Part shown: positions 55,918 through 64,000 of the stretch, piece after piece
Numbering within the stretch: position 1 is the stretch's first letter
Layout: each line of letters begins with the position of its first letter
Source: Lysobacteraceae bacterium SCN 69-320
GTDB lineage: Bacteria > Pseudomonadota > Gammaproteobacteria > Xanthomonadales > Rhodanobacteraceae
Assembly: GCA_001725155.1 (NCBI GenBank)
Contig: MEFP01000016.1
Location: 1-64,000, forward strand
DNA: 64,000 nucleotides
Direction of reading: 5' to 3'
Notes under the pieces: model-generated
Database searches by the model: none
The model's input: the letters and a program-made list of their open reading frames with translations, nothing else
Told to the model about the DNA's origin: nothing
Made by a program: the position numbers and the translations under genes

Positions 55918-57744
55918 GTGGTTCGTCTACTGCTGGGACTGTTGCTGTGCTGCAGCCTGCTGGCGGGCGGGCGGGCGACTGCGGCCGACCGGTTGGAGAC
56001 CTTGCCGCTGCATGCGGGCCAGACGCAGGCCGAACTCGCCGCCGCAACCCGCTACGCCGTGGACGCCGATGCGACGGCGACGCCGCAGCAGATGTTCGCC
56101 GCGGCCGATGCAGGTCAGCGATTCGCCCCGCTGCCGGACGGCAGCGCGACGTTCGGTTTCGTCGACGGCGCCTACTGGTTCCACCTGCGCCTGGCCAATG
56201 TCGATGCGGCCGACACGCGCTGGCTGCTGGTGCTCGACTACGCCTTGCTGGACGAGGTCGACCTCTACGTGCGCGACGTCGACGGGCGTGTCGAACACGC
56301 CGCTTCGGGCGATCTGCGTCCGTTCGCGCAGCGCGCCGTCAGCTATCGCGAACCGAACTTCTGGCTGACCCTGACGCCGGGCCGGCCGCTGGACCTGCTG
56401 CTGCGCACGCAGAGCCGCAGCTCGATGCAGGTGCCGCTGACCCTGTATGCGCCCAGCGCCTTCCTGGTCCTCACGCGCGACACGCAGTTCGGCATGGGTC
56501 TGTACTACGGCATCCTGCTCGCGCTGCTGTTCTACAACCTGATCCTGTTCGCCTCGCTGCGCGACCGCTCGCATTTCCTCTACAGCCTGCACGTCGCCGG
56601 CTTCGGCCTCGTGCTGTTCTGCCTCAACGGCTTGGCGTTCGAGTATTTCTGGCCGAACTCGCCGTGGCTCGCGAATGCGGCCGTGCCGATGTCGATGGCC
56701 CTGGCCATGCTCGCGATGCACCTGTTCGCGCGCGATTTCCTCGAGCTGCCGCGGCGCTCGCCGCTGGCCAACCGCCTGCTGCTCGCACTGATCGGCGCGC
56801 ATCTGCTGATGCTGCTGGCCTCACCGCTGCTGCCGTACCGCACGGCGGTGCTGATCGGCACGGCGCTGGTGTTCCCGGGCGTGGCGGCGATCATCGCCGC
56901 GGCGGTCACGGTCGCGCGGCGCGGCTTCCGCCCTGCCCTGCTGTTCCTCGTGTCCTGGGCCATGCTGCTGACCGGCACCTTGAGCTATGCCGCCGTTTCC
57001 TTCGGCCTGCTGCCGAGGACCTTCGTGACCGAATACGGCATGCAGATCGGCTCGGCCGCGGAAATGATCTTCCTGTCCTTCGCCCTGGCCTACCGCTGGG
57101 CCGCGCTGCGCGAGGAGAACGAGCGCATCGCCCACGAGGCCAACGAGCGCCTGGAGCAGCGCGTGGCCGAACGCACCGAAGCATTGAGCGGCGCGCTGCA
57201 GCAGCTCGGCGAGGTGCATGCGCGCCTGCACGAGCTCAGCGCCCGCGACGGCCTGACCGGGGTGTTCAACCGGCGCCATTTCGAGCAGATGTTCGCGCCG
57301 CAGCTGGCCGAATGCCTGCAACACGCCCGGCCCTATTCGCTGCTGATCGCCGACCTGGATCACTTCAAGCGCGTCAACGACGACCACGGCCACCTGACCG
57401 GCGACGACTGCCTGCGCAGCATCGCCGCGATCCTGCAGCGCTGCGCCGGCGGCCGCGGCGCGGTCGCGCGTTTCGGCGGCGAGGAATTCGTCGTGCTGAT
57501 GCCCGACACCGACGAACTTGGCGCGCGGCGCACGGCCGAGGCCATACGCCAGCGCGTCGCCGCCGAGGTGTTCGCGCTGGACGGCGGACGCCAGCTACGC
57601 CTGACGGTCAGCATCGGCGCGGCGACCGTGGCCGCCGGGGCTGACGCCGCCGCCGAGGCGCTGCTGCGCCGTGCCGACGACGCGCTGTACGAGGCCAAGC
57701 GCGGCGGCCGCAACCGCGTCGTGCAGGGCTCGGCCGCCGCCTGA
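55918..57744 (+). CDS. 7TM-DISM diguanylate cyclase
   Basis: 608 residues from GTG 55918, chosen because GGAG lies six bases upstream and a signal peptide (RLLLGLLLCCSLLAG) starts there; GTG 55873 is an alternative. A periplasmic 7TMR-DISMED2-like sensory domain (about 35-165) with SYREPNFWLTLTP is followed by seven membrane helices (about 180-390), a coiled coil (LREENERIAHEANERLEQRV) and a GGDEF domain (about 440-600). FGGEEFVVLMP indicates an active cyclase; no RxxD inhibitory site sits before it, unlike the GAF-GGDEF gene in this window. It probably senses a carbohydrate-like or envelope ligand. Confidence 0.9.
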   Translation: MVRLLLGLLLCCSLLAGGRATAADRLETLPLHAGQTQAELAAATRYAVDADATATPQQMFAAADAGQRFAPLPDGSATFGFVDGAYWFHLRLANVDAADTRWLLVLDYALLDEVDLYVRDVDGRVEHAASGDLRPFAQRAVSYREPNFWLTLTPGRPLDLLLRTQSRSSMQVPLTLYAPSAFLVLTRDTQFGMGLYYGILLALLFYNLILFASLRDRSHFLYSLHVAGFGLVLFCLNGLAFEYFWPNSPWLANAAVPMSMALAMLAMHLFARDFLELPRRSPLANRLLLALIGAHLLMLLASPLLPYRTAVLIGTALVFPGVAAIIAAAVTVARRGFRPALLFLVSWAMLLTGTLSYAAVSFGLLPRTFVTEYGMQIGSAAEMIFLSFALAYRWAALREENERIAHEANERLEQRVAERTEALSGALQQLGEVHARLHELSARDGLTGVFNRRHFEQMFAPQLAECLQHARPYSLLIADLDHFKRVNDDHGHLTGDDCLRSIAAILQRCAGGRGAVARFGGEEFVVLMPDTDELGARRTAEAIRQRVAAEVFALDGGRQLRLTVSIGAATVAAGADAAAEALLRRADDALYEAKRGGRNRVVQGSAAA

Positions 57745-57932
57745 TGCCCGACGTTTCCGCCCGCGGCCTCAGCCCGGGCCGGCCGCCCGTCCGGCCGCAT
57801 TTGGCGTTTGGTTTCGCCACCGCAGCGGGAAAACGCCAACTGCGTCACATATTTTTGCAGTGCAGCAATGAGCCGCTGCCCCGGCCAGCTTCTAGGATTC
57901 CGCGCTTGTGCCGTTCGTTGGGGGGACACCGC

Positions 57933-60329
57933 ATGCGCTTTCACTGGATTTCCGCGTTTCTGCTGACCCTGGCCGCGCTGCCGGCTTCGGCCGCCAGCCC
58001 GTCGCCGGAAGTCGTCGTCGTACAGACCCGCGATCAGGCGCTGATCCAGCGCATGGCCGACCGCCTCGGCCACCTGCGCGTGGACCGCAAGAAAGGCACG
58101 GTCATGGCCGAGATCGAACCCGAGGATCTGGTCTGGCTGCGCACGCAGACGGCGGATCTCACGATCGACAAGGACGCGACCGCGGCACTGCAGCAGCAGA
58201 CCTCGGGCCGCTCGCTCAAGAGCATTCCGGGTTTCTCCTGCTATCGCACGGTCGAGGAAACGCTGTCCTCGATCGACGCGCTGGTCGCGGCGCATCCGAA
58301 CCTCGCCAGCAAGATCGACATCGGCGATTCCTGGGAAAAAGTCACCGCCGGCGGCGATCCGGGCTACGACCTCGTCGTGCTCAAGCTGACCAATTCCGCG
58401 GTCGCCGGGCCCAAGCCCAAGATGTTCGCGATGACCGCGATCCATGCGCGCGAATACACGACGGCCGAGCTCAACACACGCTTCGCCGAATGGCTGGTCA
58501 ACGGCTACGGTGTGGATCCCGAAGCGACCTGGCTGCTCGACCACAACGAATTCCATCTGCTGCTGCAGTCCAATCCGGACGGCCGCAAGAAGGCCGAGAC
58601 CGGCCTGTCCTGGCGCAAGAACACGAACACGGCCTACTGCGGCGCGACGAGCAATTCGCGCGGCGCCGATCTCAACCGCAATTTCCCGTTCCACTGGGGC
58701 GGCCCCGGCGCAAGCACCTCGGCCTGCAACGAGACCTATCGCGGCGCGAGCTCGGCGTCGGAACCGGAAACCCAGGCCGTCGTCGCCTACGTGCGCAGCA
58801 TCTTCCCGGACCTGCGCCCCGACGACACCACGACGCCGGCGCCGGACACGACGCAGGGCGTGTTCTTCGACATCCACAGCTTCTCGCAGCTCGTGCTGTG
58901 GCCCTGGGGCGACACGACGACCCTGGCGCCGAATTCGGCCGCGCTGGAAATGCTCGGCCGCCGCGTCGCCTGGTTCAACGGCTACGACCCGCAGCAGTCG
59001 GTCGGCCTGTATGCGACCAGCGGCACCACGGACGACTCGGCCTACGGCCCCCTCGGCGTGCCGGCCTATACGATCGAGCTCGGCGTCGCGTTCTTCGAGG
59101 ACTGCGCGTCGTTCGAGAGCAGCACCTACCCGCACAACGTCGACGCGCTGCGCTATGCGGCGCGCACGCTGTGGGCGCCGTACAAGCTGCCGTTCGGTCC
59201 CGACGCGGCGGAGATCAGCGCGACGCCGGACCTCGTCGTCGCCGGCGACACGGTGCGCGTCAGCGCGCGCGTCGACGATTCGCGCCTGAACCGTACGGCG
59301 CAGCCGCAGGCCGGCGCACCGCCGCCGCCGACCACGCAGAACGTCGCCTCGGCGCGCGCGTTCGTCGACCTCCTGCCCTGGGAAAGCGGCGCCGTGGCGC
59401 GGGCCATGACCGCGAGCGACGGCAGCTTCAACAGCGGCAGCGAAGCGGTGCAGCTCGATCTCGACACGACGGGCCTTTCCAGCGGCCGCCATCTGGTCTA
59501 CGTGCAGGGTGTCGACACCGCCGGCGACGCCGGTCCGCCGAACGCCGTGTTCATCGAAGTCGCACAGGCCAACGAGATCGCGACGGTGCACGGCAGCGTA
59601 CGCGACGCGACGACGAACGCACCGCTGGCCGCGACCATCAAGATCGGCACGAGCACGCAGCAGGCCGATGCCTCAGGCAACTACACCAGGCGCCTGCGTG
59701 CCGGCACGTTCGACATCGAAGTCAGCGCGCCGGGCTACATGACCGAGCGCGCGACCGGCGTCACCCTGAGCGGCGGCGGCGACGTCGTGCGCAATTTCAC
59801 GCTGACGCCGAACTGCACCGTGTTCAGCGACGATGTCGAAGGCACGAACCCGGGCTGGACCGCGCAGACGCCCTGGGGCATCAGCTCCAGCGTCGCCGGC
59901 AACACGACCAAGGTCTGGACCGACAGCCCGGCCGGCAGCTACGCGAACAACGCGAACACCAGCCTGACCTCGCCGCTCCTGAACCTGACCAACTACGACG
60001 AAGCCGTGCTGACCTTCGACCAGAAATGCGTGACCGAGTCCGGCTACGACTACGGCATCGTCGAGATCAGCACCAACGCATCGGCGGGTTCGCCGACCTG
60101 GAGCGAAGTCGCGCGCTGCAGCGGCGAAACCGCCTGGCGCTCCACGCGCCTGGCGCTGCCGGCCGCGACGAACCAGGGCGCCGTGAAACTGCGCTTCCGC
60201 CTGACCAGCGACAATAGCCAGAGCGCCGAAGGCTGGTCCATCGACAACGTCAAGGTCGCCGCCGGCGGCCAGGCCTGCCGCGCGATCAACAACGACGTGC
60301 TGTTCGCGAACGGGTTCGAAACGCCGTAA
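57933..60329 (+). CDS. Secreted M14 zinc carboxypeptidase with C-terminal NGFE ending
   Basis: 798 residues from ATG 57933, with GGGGGGA upstream. The signal peptide is RFHWISAFLLTLAALPASAA. After a propeptide-like segment, the M14 domain (about 95-415) has zinc ligands H171 and E174 in AIHAREYTTAEL and H315 in FFDIHSFSQL, the Arg/Asn motif DLNRNFPFHWGG, and the catalytic E382 in YTIELGVAF. Next come an Ig-like stretch, a carboxypeptidase regulatory-like (CarboxypepD_reg) domain near 560-640 (GSVRDATTNAPLAATIKIG) and a jelly-roll MAM/immune-inhibitor-A-like domain (TFDQKCVTESGYDYGIVEIS, GWSIDNVKV). It ends VLFANGFETP, a short motif I recall on many secreted proteins of Xanthomonadales. Confidence 0.92.
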   Translation: MRFHWISAFLLTLAALPASAASPSPEVVVVQTRDQALIQRMADRLGHLRVDRKKGTVMAEIEPEDLVWLRTQTADLTIDKDATAALQQQTSGRSLKSIPGFSCYRTVEETLSSIDALVAAHPNLASKIDIGDSWEKVTAGGDPGYDLVVLKLTNSAVAGPKPKMFAMTAIHAREYTTAELNTRFAEWLVNGYGVDPEATWLLDHNEFHLLLQSNPDGRKKAETGLSWRKNTNTAYCGATSNSRGADLNRNFPFHWGGPGASTSACNETYRGASSASEPETQAVVAYVRSIFPDLRPDDTTTPAPDTTQGVFFDIHSFSQLVLWPWGDTTTLAPNSAALEMLGRRVAWFNGYDPQQSVGLYATSGTTDDSAYGPLGVPAYTIELGVAFFEDCASFESSTYPHNVDALRYAARTLWAPYKLPFGPDAAEISATPDLVVAGDTVRVSARVDDSRLNRTAQPQAGAPPPPTTQNVASARAFVDLLPWESGAVARAMTASDGSFNSGSEAVQLDLDTTGLSSGRHLVYVQGVDTAGDAGPPNAVFIEVAQANEIATVHGSVRDATTNAPLAATIKIGTSTQQADASGNYTRRLRAGTFDIEVSAPGYMTERATGVTLSGGGDVVRNFTLTPNCTVFSDDVEGTNPGWTAQTPWGISSSVAGNTTKVWTDSPAGSYANNANTSLTSPLLNLTNYDEAVLTFDQKCVTESGYDYGIVEISTNASAGSPTWSEVARCSGETAWRSTRLALPAATNQGAVKLRFRLTSDNSQSAEGWSIDNVKVAAGGQACRAINNDVLFANGFETP

Positions 60330-60331
60330 TC

Positions 60332-60412
60332 CGGGCGCAGTCGCCGCGCCGATGCGGCGACGCCGCTGCGCCCGCAACAGCATCCCTCGCCCTGATCCGA
60401 TCGGGGCGAGGG
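60332..60412. terminator. Two consecutive hairpins after the carboxypeptidase gene
   Basis: First hairpin: CGGGCGCAG (60332-60340) with CTGCGCCCG (60366-60374), enclosing an inner stem TCGCCGC (60341-60347) and GCGGCGA (60354-60360). Second: CCCTCGCCC (60384-60392) with GGGCGAGGG (60404-60412). They follow the stop codon directly and may serve both this gene and the convergent gene whose stop is at 60596. Confidence 0.6.
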
Positions 60413-60595
60413 ACTACCCGGAGAACCCGGCTACGACCCAGCCCGATCGGCGCATCGACGACCGGTGGCTTTTCACGTAAAGGGTCGGGCGTCGCAGCCA
60501 CTCCGACGTCGTCCGCCTTTCGCCTGACGCGCAGGCAGCGAGCGCTGCGATGGCTCCGCACAAGATCGACGAAGCGACGGCGCGGTCGCAGCGGA

Positions 60596-61885
60596 TCAGC
60601 GCGGCGCGCGAAACGGATTCCGATTCAGCGCCGCGAGCGCTGCCCATGCCGTCGCACCCAGGTGCGGCCGGCGGTAGTAGTAGGCGTCCGCCGAGGTGCT
60701 GGCCGGACCGATCGCAAGGCCCGTCGTGATCTTCGCTTCGCGCGTCGCGAACACGTAGCCGTCCGGACTGAACTGCGCGGCCACTTCGGCCAGGCTGCGC
60801 CGTGCCGCGTCGGTCTCGCCGGCGATGCGATACGCGAGCGCGGCCTGGGCCGTGCCTTCCAGCCATTCGCCGTCGCGGTCCTCGTTGAAATCGAATCCGT
60901 CGCCGACTGCATGCACGCGTTCGGCGTAGCGCATCGCGCGGCGCCATTCTTTCGGTGCGCCAGGCAGCATCGGCGCCCACCACTGCACGTCCAGCGCCGA
61001 TGTCGCGCGGTTCGGCGTGCGGCCGTCGGGCAAGGTGCCGATCAGGAAATGGCCGCTGGCCGCATCCCACTGGCTGTCGAGAAATCGTCGCGCACGAGCT
61101 GCCTGGGCCTCCCACTCGCCGGCCGCCTTGGCGTCGGCCAGCCAGCCGAACACGGCGACGAGGTCGATCGCATGCTCGCTGGACTTCCAGCCGAGCCTGA
61201 CCGGCGCCGCGTCGAAACCGTCGACGCCGCCACTGAAACCGTCGTCAGGCTTCGTGCCGCTCGTGTTGGCAGTCACCCAGCCGGCGAGCTTCGCCGCGGC
61301 ATCGCGCCAGCGCACCTCGCCGGTGTGCTCGTGCAGCGCCAGCAGCGCGAGTGCGGCCCAGGCGACATTGCCCGTGGCCGTGCCCGACTGATAGGCATCC
61401 TCGACCCAGCGATCCTGCGCCGCGTCCCACCAGCCGTTGGCGAGCACGGCGTCCTCGACCGCGCCGGCGCGATAGGCATTGCGCAGACGCGTATCGCGCA
61501 GCGCGGCGCGTTCCAGCGCGGTGCCGATGCGCAGCGCTGCCTCCTGATGTCCGCAGGCCAGCAAGGCGATGACGGCGAGCGCGTTGTCGTAGGTGAAAGC
61601 CGCGGTGCGCAGCGCCGGCAGATCAGGGTTCGCATCGCCCTGCACCTCGTCGTAGCTGCGCAGCAGCAGCGGAGCCTTGCCGGGAATCGCATCGACGCGG
61701 CGTTTCATCGCGCCGCAGGCCTGCGTCGAAACCGTACGCGCGACCGTATCCAGCGACGCCGCCGGCTTGCCGGGCGCCGCCAGGACAGCCGGCGACACGG
61801 TTCCGAAACACAGCACGCTCAGCAGCGCCGCCGCCGCGGCGCGGACGTTGCCGCCCGCCGCCTTCCGGAAGCCGGCGCCGCGCAT
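60596..61885 (-). CDS. Exported (alpha/alpha)6-barrel-like protein, possibly a glycosidase
   Basis: 429 residues. A signal peptide (VRAAAAALLSVLCFGTVSPA) precedes a predominantly helical protein with repeated paired helices and aromatic clusters (TFALTYDNALAVIAL-like TYDNALAVIALLACG, NGWWDAAQDRWVEDAY, NVAWAALALLALHEHTGEVR, DVQWWAPMLPGAPKEW). This fits a six-hairpin glycosidase-like or cellulase-like fold; acidic residues that could be catalytic (DYDN-type, SGGVDGFDA) are present but unassigned. The start lies two bases after the stop of the ammonia-lyase gene, so the two are surely co-transcribed. Confidence 0.65.
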   Translation of the reverse strand: MRGAGFRKAAGGNVRAAAAALLSVLCFGTVSPAVLAAPGKPAASLDTVARTVSTQACGAMKRRVDAIPGKAPLLLRSYDEVQGDANPDLPALRTAAFTYDNALAVIALLACGHQEAALRIGTALERAALRDTRLRNAYRAGAVEDAVLANGWWDAAQDRWVEDAYQSGTATGNVAWAALALLALHEHTGEVRWRDAAAKLAGWVTANTSGTKPDDGFSGGVDGFDAAPVRLGWKSSEHAIDLVAVFGWLADAKAAGEWEAQAARARRFLDSQWDAASGHFLIGTLPDGRTPNRATSALDVQWWAPMLPGAPKEWRRAMRYAERVHAVGDGFDFNEDRDGEWLEGTAQAALAYRIAGETDAARRSLAEVAAQFSPDGYVFATREAKITTGLAIGPASTSADAYYYRRPHLGATAWAALAALNRNPFRAPR

Positions 61886-61887
61886 GC

Positions 61888-63789
61888 TCAGGCCTTGCGG
61901 CCGAGCAGCGCTCCGCTGCGCACGAGCGCGCAGACGCGCTGGACTTCGGCATCCATGGCGCGATCGCGCTGCATGAAGCCGACGACGTCGCGCACGCGGG
62001 CGAAGGCCTCGCGCACGGCGTCGCCGGCGCGGAATTCGCCGGCCTCGCGCAGCGCCTGCATCAGCGCGGCGACTTCGTCGCGGAACTGCGCGTGCTCGGC
62101 GTGTCCCTCCGCCGGCGCGCCCTGCACCTTGGCCGCGAACGCCGCGAGATCGCCGCGGTCGGCCAGCCGCCGCGCCGCGTTGAGCATGTCCTGGCGATAT
62201 TCCAGCGCCTGCGCCGCGGTATAGACCTCCAGCGCGAGCACGTCGGACAGATCGTCGGTCATGTCGAGCACGTGGCGCGCCTCGTTGGCGCCCATGGACA
62301 CATGGTCCTCGGCATTCGCGCTGGTCGGGATCGAATAGACGCTGGCCGGATGCGCGCGCGTGGCCAGGTCGTTGACCAGCGCCGCGGCCGTGTACTGCAC
62401 GATCATGAAGCCCGAATCGGTCGCGTCCTCGTTGCCGATCAGGAACGCCGGCAGGCCGTCGTTGTTGGCCGGATCGACCAGTTTGTTCAGACGCCGCTCG
62501 GCGATCGAGGCCAGCACCGGAATGGCCGCCTTCAGGTAGCTCATCGCCAGCGCCAGCGGCATGCCGTGGAAATGGCCGGCGGAGACGACCTGATCCTCGA
62601 TGACGGACGCATTTTCCATGTGCGGAAAAATCAGCGGATTGTCGGTGACCGCGTTGAGCTCGATGTCGATGACGCGGCAGGCCTGGCTCCAGGCATCGCG
62701 CACCGCACCGTGTACCTGCGGCGCGCAGCGCAGGCAGTAGGCGTCCTGCGGCTGGTGCTTCTTGCCGCCCTTGAACGGCAGGAAGCGCGCATAGAACGAT
62801 TCCTTGCCGTGGCGCTGCGCCGGCGGCACATAGTCCCACGACAGATCGAAGCGCGCGGCCTGGTCCTGCACATGCGACCAGGAACTCGCGAGCCAGGTGC
62901 GGAAGCGCGGCACGAGGTGATACGGAATGTCGGCCAGGGTCGAGCCGGCCAGCAGGCGGCGCAGGTTCGCCGCCGACTGCACCTGACCCGGATGCGGGCG
63001 CAGCTGATGCACTTCGGGCTTGAGCGCGCCGGTGCGGCCGGCGAATGCATCCAGGGTCATCGCCGCGGCGAGATCGGCCACCTCCAGCAGATACTCCATG
63101 CGCGCGAGCGCGAGCGTCGCGGTCGCGAGCATCTGCGTCGTGCCGTTGTTCAACGCGAGACCTTCCTTGAACGACAGGCGCAGCGGCGCGAGGCCGGCGC
63201 GCGCGAGCGCTTCGGCGCCGGGCAGGCGCTGGCCGCCGACGAAGGCTTCGCCGCCGCCGAGCAGCACGATGGCCAGGTGCGACAGCGGCGCGAGATCGCC
63301 GCTGGCGCCGACCGAACCCTTCTGCGGAATCACCGGGATCACATCGCGGTTCAGCAGTTCGGCGAGCGCCTGCAAGGTGCTCGCGCGGATGCCGGAATGG
63401 CCGCGCATCAGGGTGTTCACGCGGATCGCGAGCATCGCGCGCACCACCGGCGGCGCAAACGGTTCGCCGACGCAGACCGCATGCGTCACGACGAGGTTGT
63501 ACTGCAGCTCCTCCATCAGCGTGCCGTCGTGGCGCTCCGGATTGCCGCCGGGCAGTTCGTCGCGCGCGCGGTGCGCGCCGAGCAGCTTGTCGGCGTTGCT
63601 GCCGAAGCCCGTCGTCACCCCATAGATGGGTTCGCCGCAGCTGACCTTGTCGGCGAGGAAATCGGCGGTCTGCTGCACACGGGCCAGCTGCGCCGCATCC
63701 AGCGCGATGCGGCGGCCGTCGTAGGCGATCGCGGCCACCTGGGCACGCGTCAGCGAGGAACCGTCGAGAATGATGGCGTCGTTGTTCAT
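61888..63789 (-). CDS. Aromatic amino acid ammonia-lyase family protein (HAL/PAL-like)
   Basis: 633 residues from ATG 63789, about 120 more than HutH. The MIO cofactor triad A162-S163-G164 is in KGSVGASGDLAPLSH, and YGVTTGFGSNAD near the N-terminus supplies the catalytic Tyr. The substrate-selectivity pair, SH in many histidine lyases, HL in tyrosine and FL in phenylalanine lyases, is TH here (ELQYNLVVTHAVC), closest to histidine type. An insertion of about 40 residues precedes QDAYCLRCAPQVHGA, and the C-terminal 100 residues are long and helical. No hutU, hutI or hutG is nearby; the next gene is a possible exported glycosidase, so the role may be in secondary metabolism or an aminomutase reaction. 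Confidence 0.85.
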   Translation of the reverse strand: MNNDAIILDGSSLTRAQVAAIAYDGRRIALDAAQLARVQQTADFLADKVSCGEPIYGVTTGFGSNADKLLGAHRARDELPGGNPERHDGTLMEELQYNLVVTHAVCVGEPFAPPVVRAMLAIRVNTLMRGHSGIRASTLQALAELLNRDVIPVIPQKGSVGASGDLAPLSHLAIVLLGGGEAFVGGQRLPGAEALARAGLAPLRLSFKEGLALNNGTTQMLATATLALARMEYLLEVADLAAAMTLDAFAGRTGALKPEVHQLRPHPGQVQSAANLRRLLAGSTLADIPYHLVPRFRTWLASSWSHVQDQAARFDLSWDYVPPAQRHGKESFYARFLPFKGGKKHQPQDAYCLRCAPQVHGAVRDAWSQACRVIDIELNAVTDNPLIFPHMENASVIEDQVVSAGHFHGMPLALAMSYLKAAIPVLASIAERRLNKLVDPANNDGLPAFLIGNEDATDSGFMIVQYTAAALVNDLATRAHPASVYSIPTSANAEDHVSMGANEARHVLDMTDDLSDVLALEVYTAAQALEYRQDMLNAARRLADRGDLAAFAAKVQGAPAEGHAEHAQFRDEVAALMQALREAGEFRAGDAVREAFARVRDVVGFMQRDRAMDAEVQRVCALVRSGALLGRKA

Positions 63790-63843
63790 GCGGATTTCCA
63801 ACTGGGAACCATGAATGAGTCAGAGCCTGGCTCTGGAACGGAG

Positions 63844-63892
63844 CCCCCTTGCGTCAAGGGGGTGAAGAATGATCGTTGAGAACCGCAGGTTC
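63844..63892. repeat. Paired hairpins upstream of the ammonia-lyase gene
   Basis: CCCCCTTG (63844-63851) pairs with CAAGGGGG (63855-63862) across CGT, and GAACC (63880-63884) pairs with GGTTC (63888-63892). The octamer TGATCGTT is repeated at 63870-63877 and 63893-63900. They may be terminators of an upstream minus-strand gene, or a leader structure of the ammonia-lyase gene. No gene is supported in 63900-64000. Confidence 0.45.
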
Positions 63893-64000
63893 TGATCGTT
63901 CTGAACGCCCGACGGGCCGGATCGGCCAAACGCTCGCATGGCGAGCGTTTGGCGGGGTTGTGGCGACAAGCAGCAGGGCACAGGAGCGGCGTTGTGGACA

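Noticed and set aside
61888..63789. Calling this gene hutH
   Set aside because: It is too long, has a TH selectivity pair and lies outside any histidine-utilisation cluster, so the substrate is uncertain.

Overview
The window is a GC-rich bacterial chromosome segment (third-codon positions almost all G or C). Gene content points to a gammaproteobacterium near the Xanthomonadales/Rhodanobacteraceae (Dokdonella or Tahibacter-like). The clues are a compact his operon headed by a TrpR-type regulator, EfpL instead of a second EF-P, a DesKR plus ABC-2 cassette, and a secreted metallopeptidase with the C-terminal ending NGFE. The genus is inferred, not proven. I saw no tRNA, rRNA or CRISPR array.

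Region 1 (1-20.5 kb) is accessory. It starts with a lower-GC toxin/immunity pair, possibly the displaced tip of a polymorphic toxin, next to a broken IS5-type transposase. Then come an MscS channel, a DUF1579 protein, a cytochrome b561 with an overlapping membrane LuxR regulator, and two plus-strand proteins of interest: an unknown beta-rich protein and a Nep1-like (NLP/NPP1) cytolysin. A minus-strand block carries an oversized Lnt-like N-acyltransferase, a membrane protein and a SGNH hydrolase. A DUF2306 membrane protein diverges from a membrane AraC regulator across an inverted repeat. A DnaQ-fold exonuclease is followed 14 nt later by an R2K-type ATP-grasp protein, then DinB, cupin and small lipoprotein genes.

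Region 2 (20.6-33.7 kb) has queA-tgt (queuosine), a TPR lipoprotein, a DUF5650-repeat protein, an ABC-2 exporter with a DesKR two-component system, a class III aminotransferase and a P-loop ATPase. A gene-free kilobase follows, with tandem operator-like palindromes and an AT-rich island.

Region 3 (34.7-47.8 kb) holds a secreted unknown, a cyanophycinase homologue that has lost its apparent catalytic triad, GNAT, SDR, efpL, NUDIX, an APC permease, the methionine-salvage genes mtnB-mtnD-mtnC, a caspase-like C13 peptidase, a convergently overlapping Dph6-type ATPase and a GAF-GGDEF cyclase.

Region 4 (47.9-55.4 kb) is a histidine operon on the minus strand: regulator-hisG-D-C-B-H-A-F-IE. All eight junctions overlap by 4-7 nt. 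A hairpin lies at the 3' end, and an operator-like dyad lies between a candidate promoter and the first codon. Region 5 (55.9-64 kb) has a 7TM-DISM GGDEF cyclase, a secreted M14 carboxypeptidase, and a two-gene unit with an aromatic amino acid ammonia-lyase and a secreted six-hairpin-like protein.
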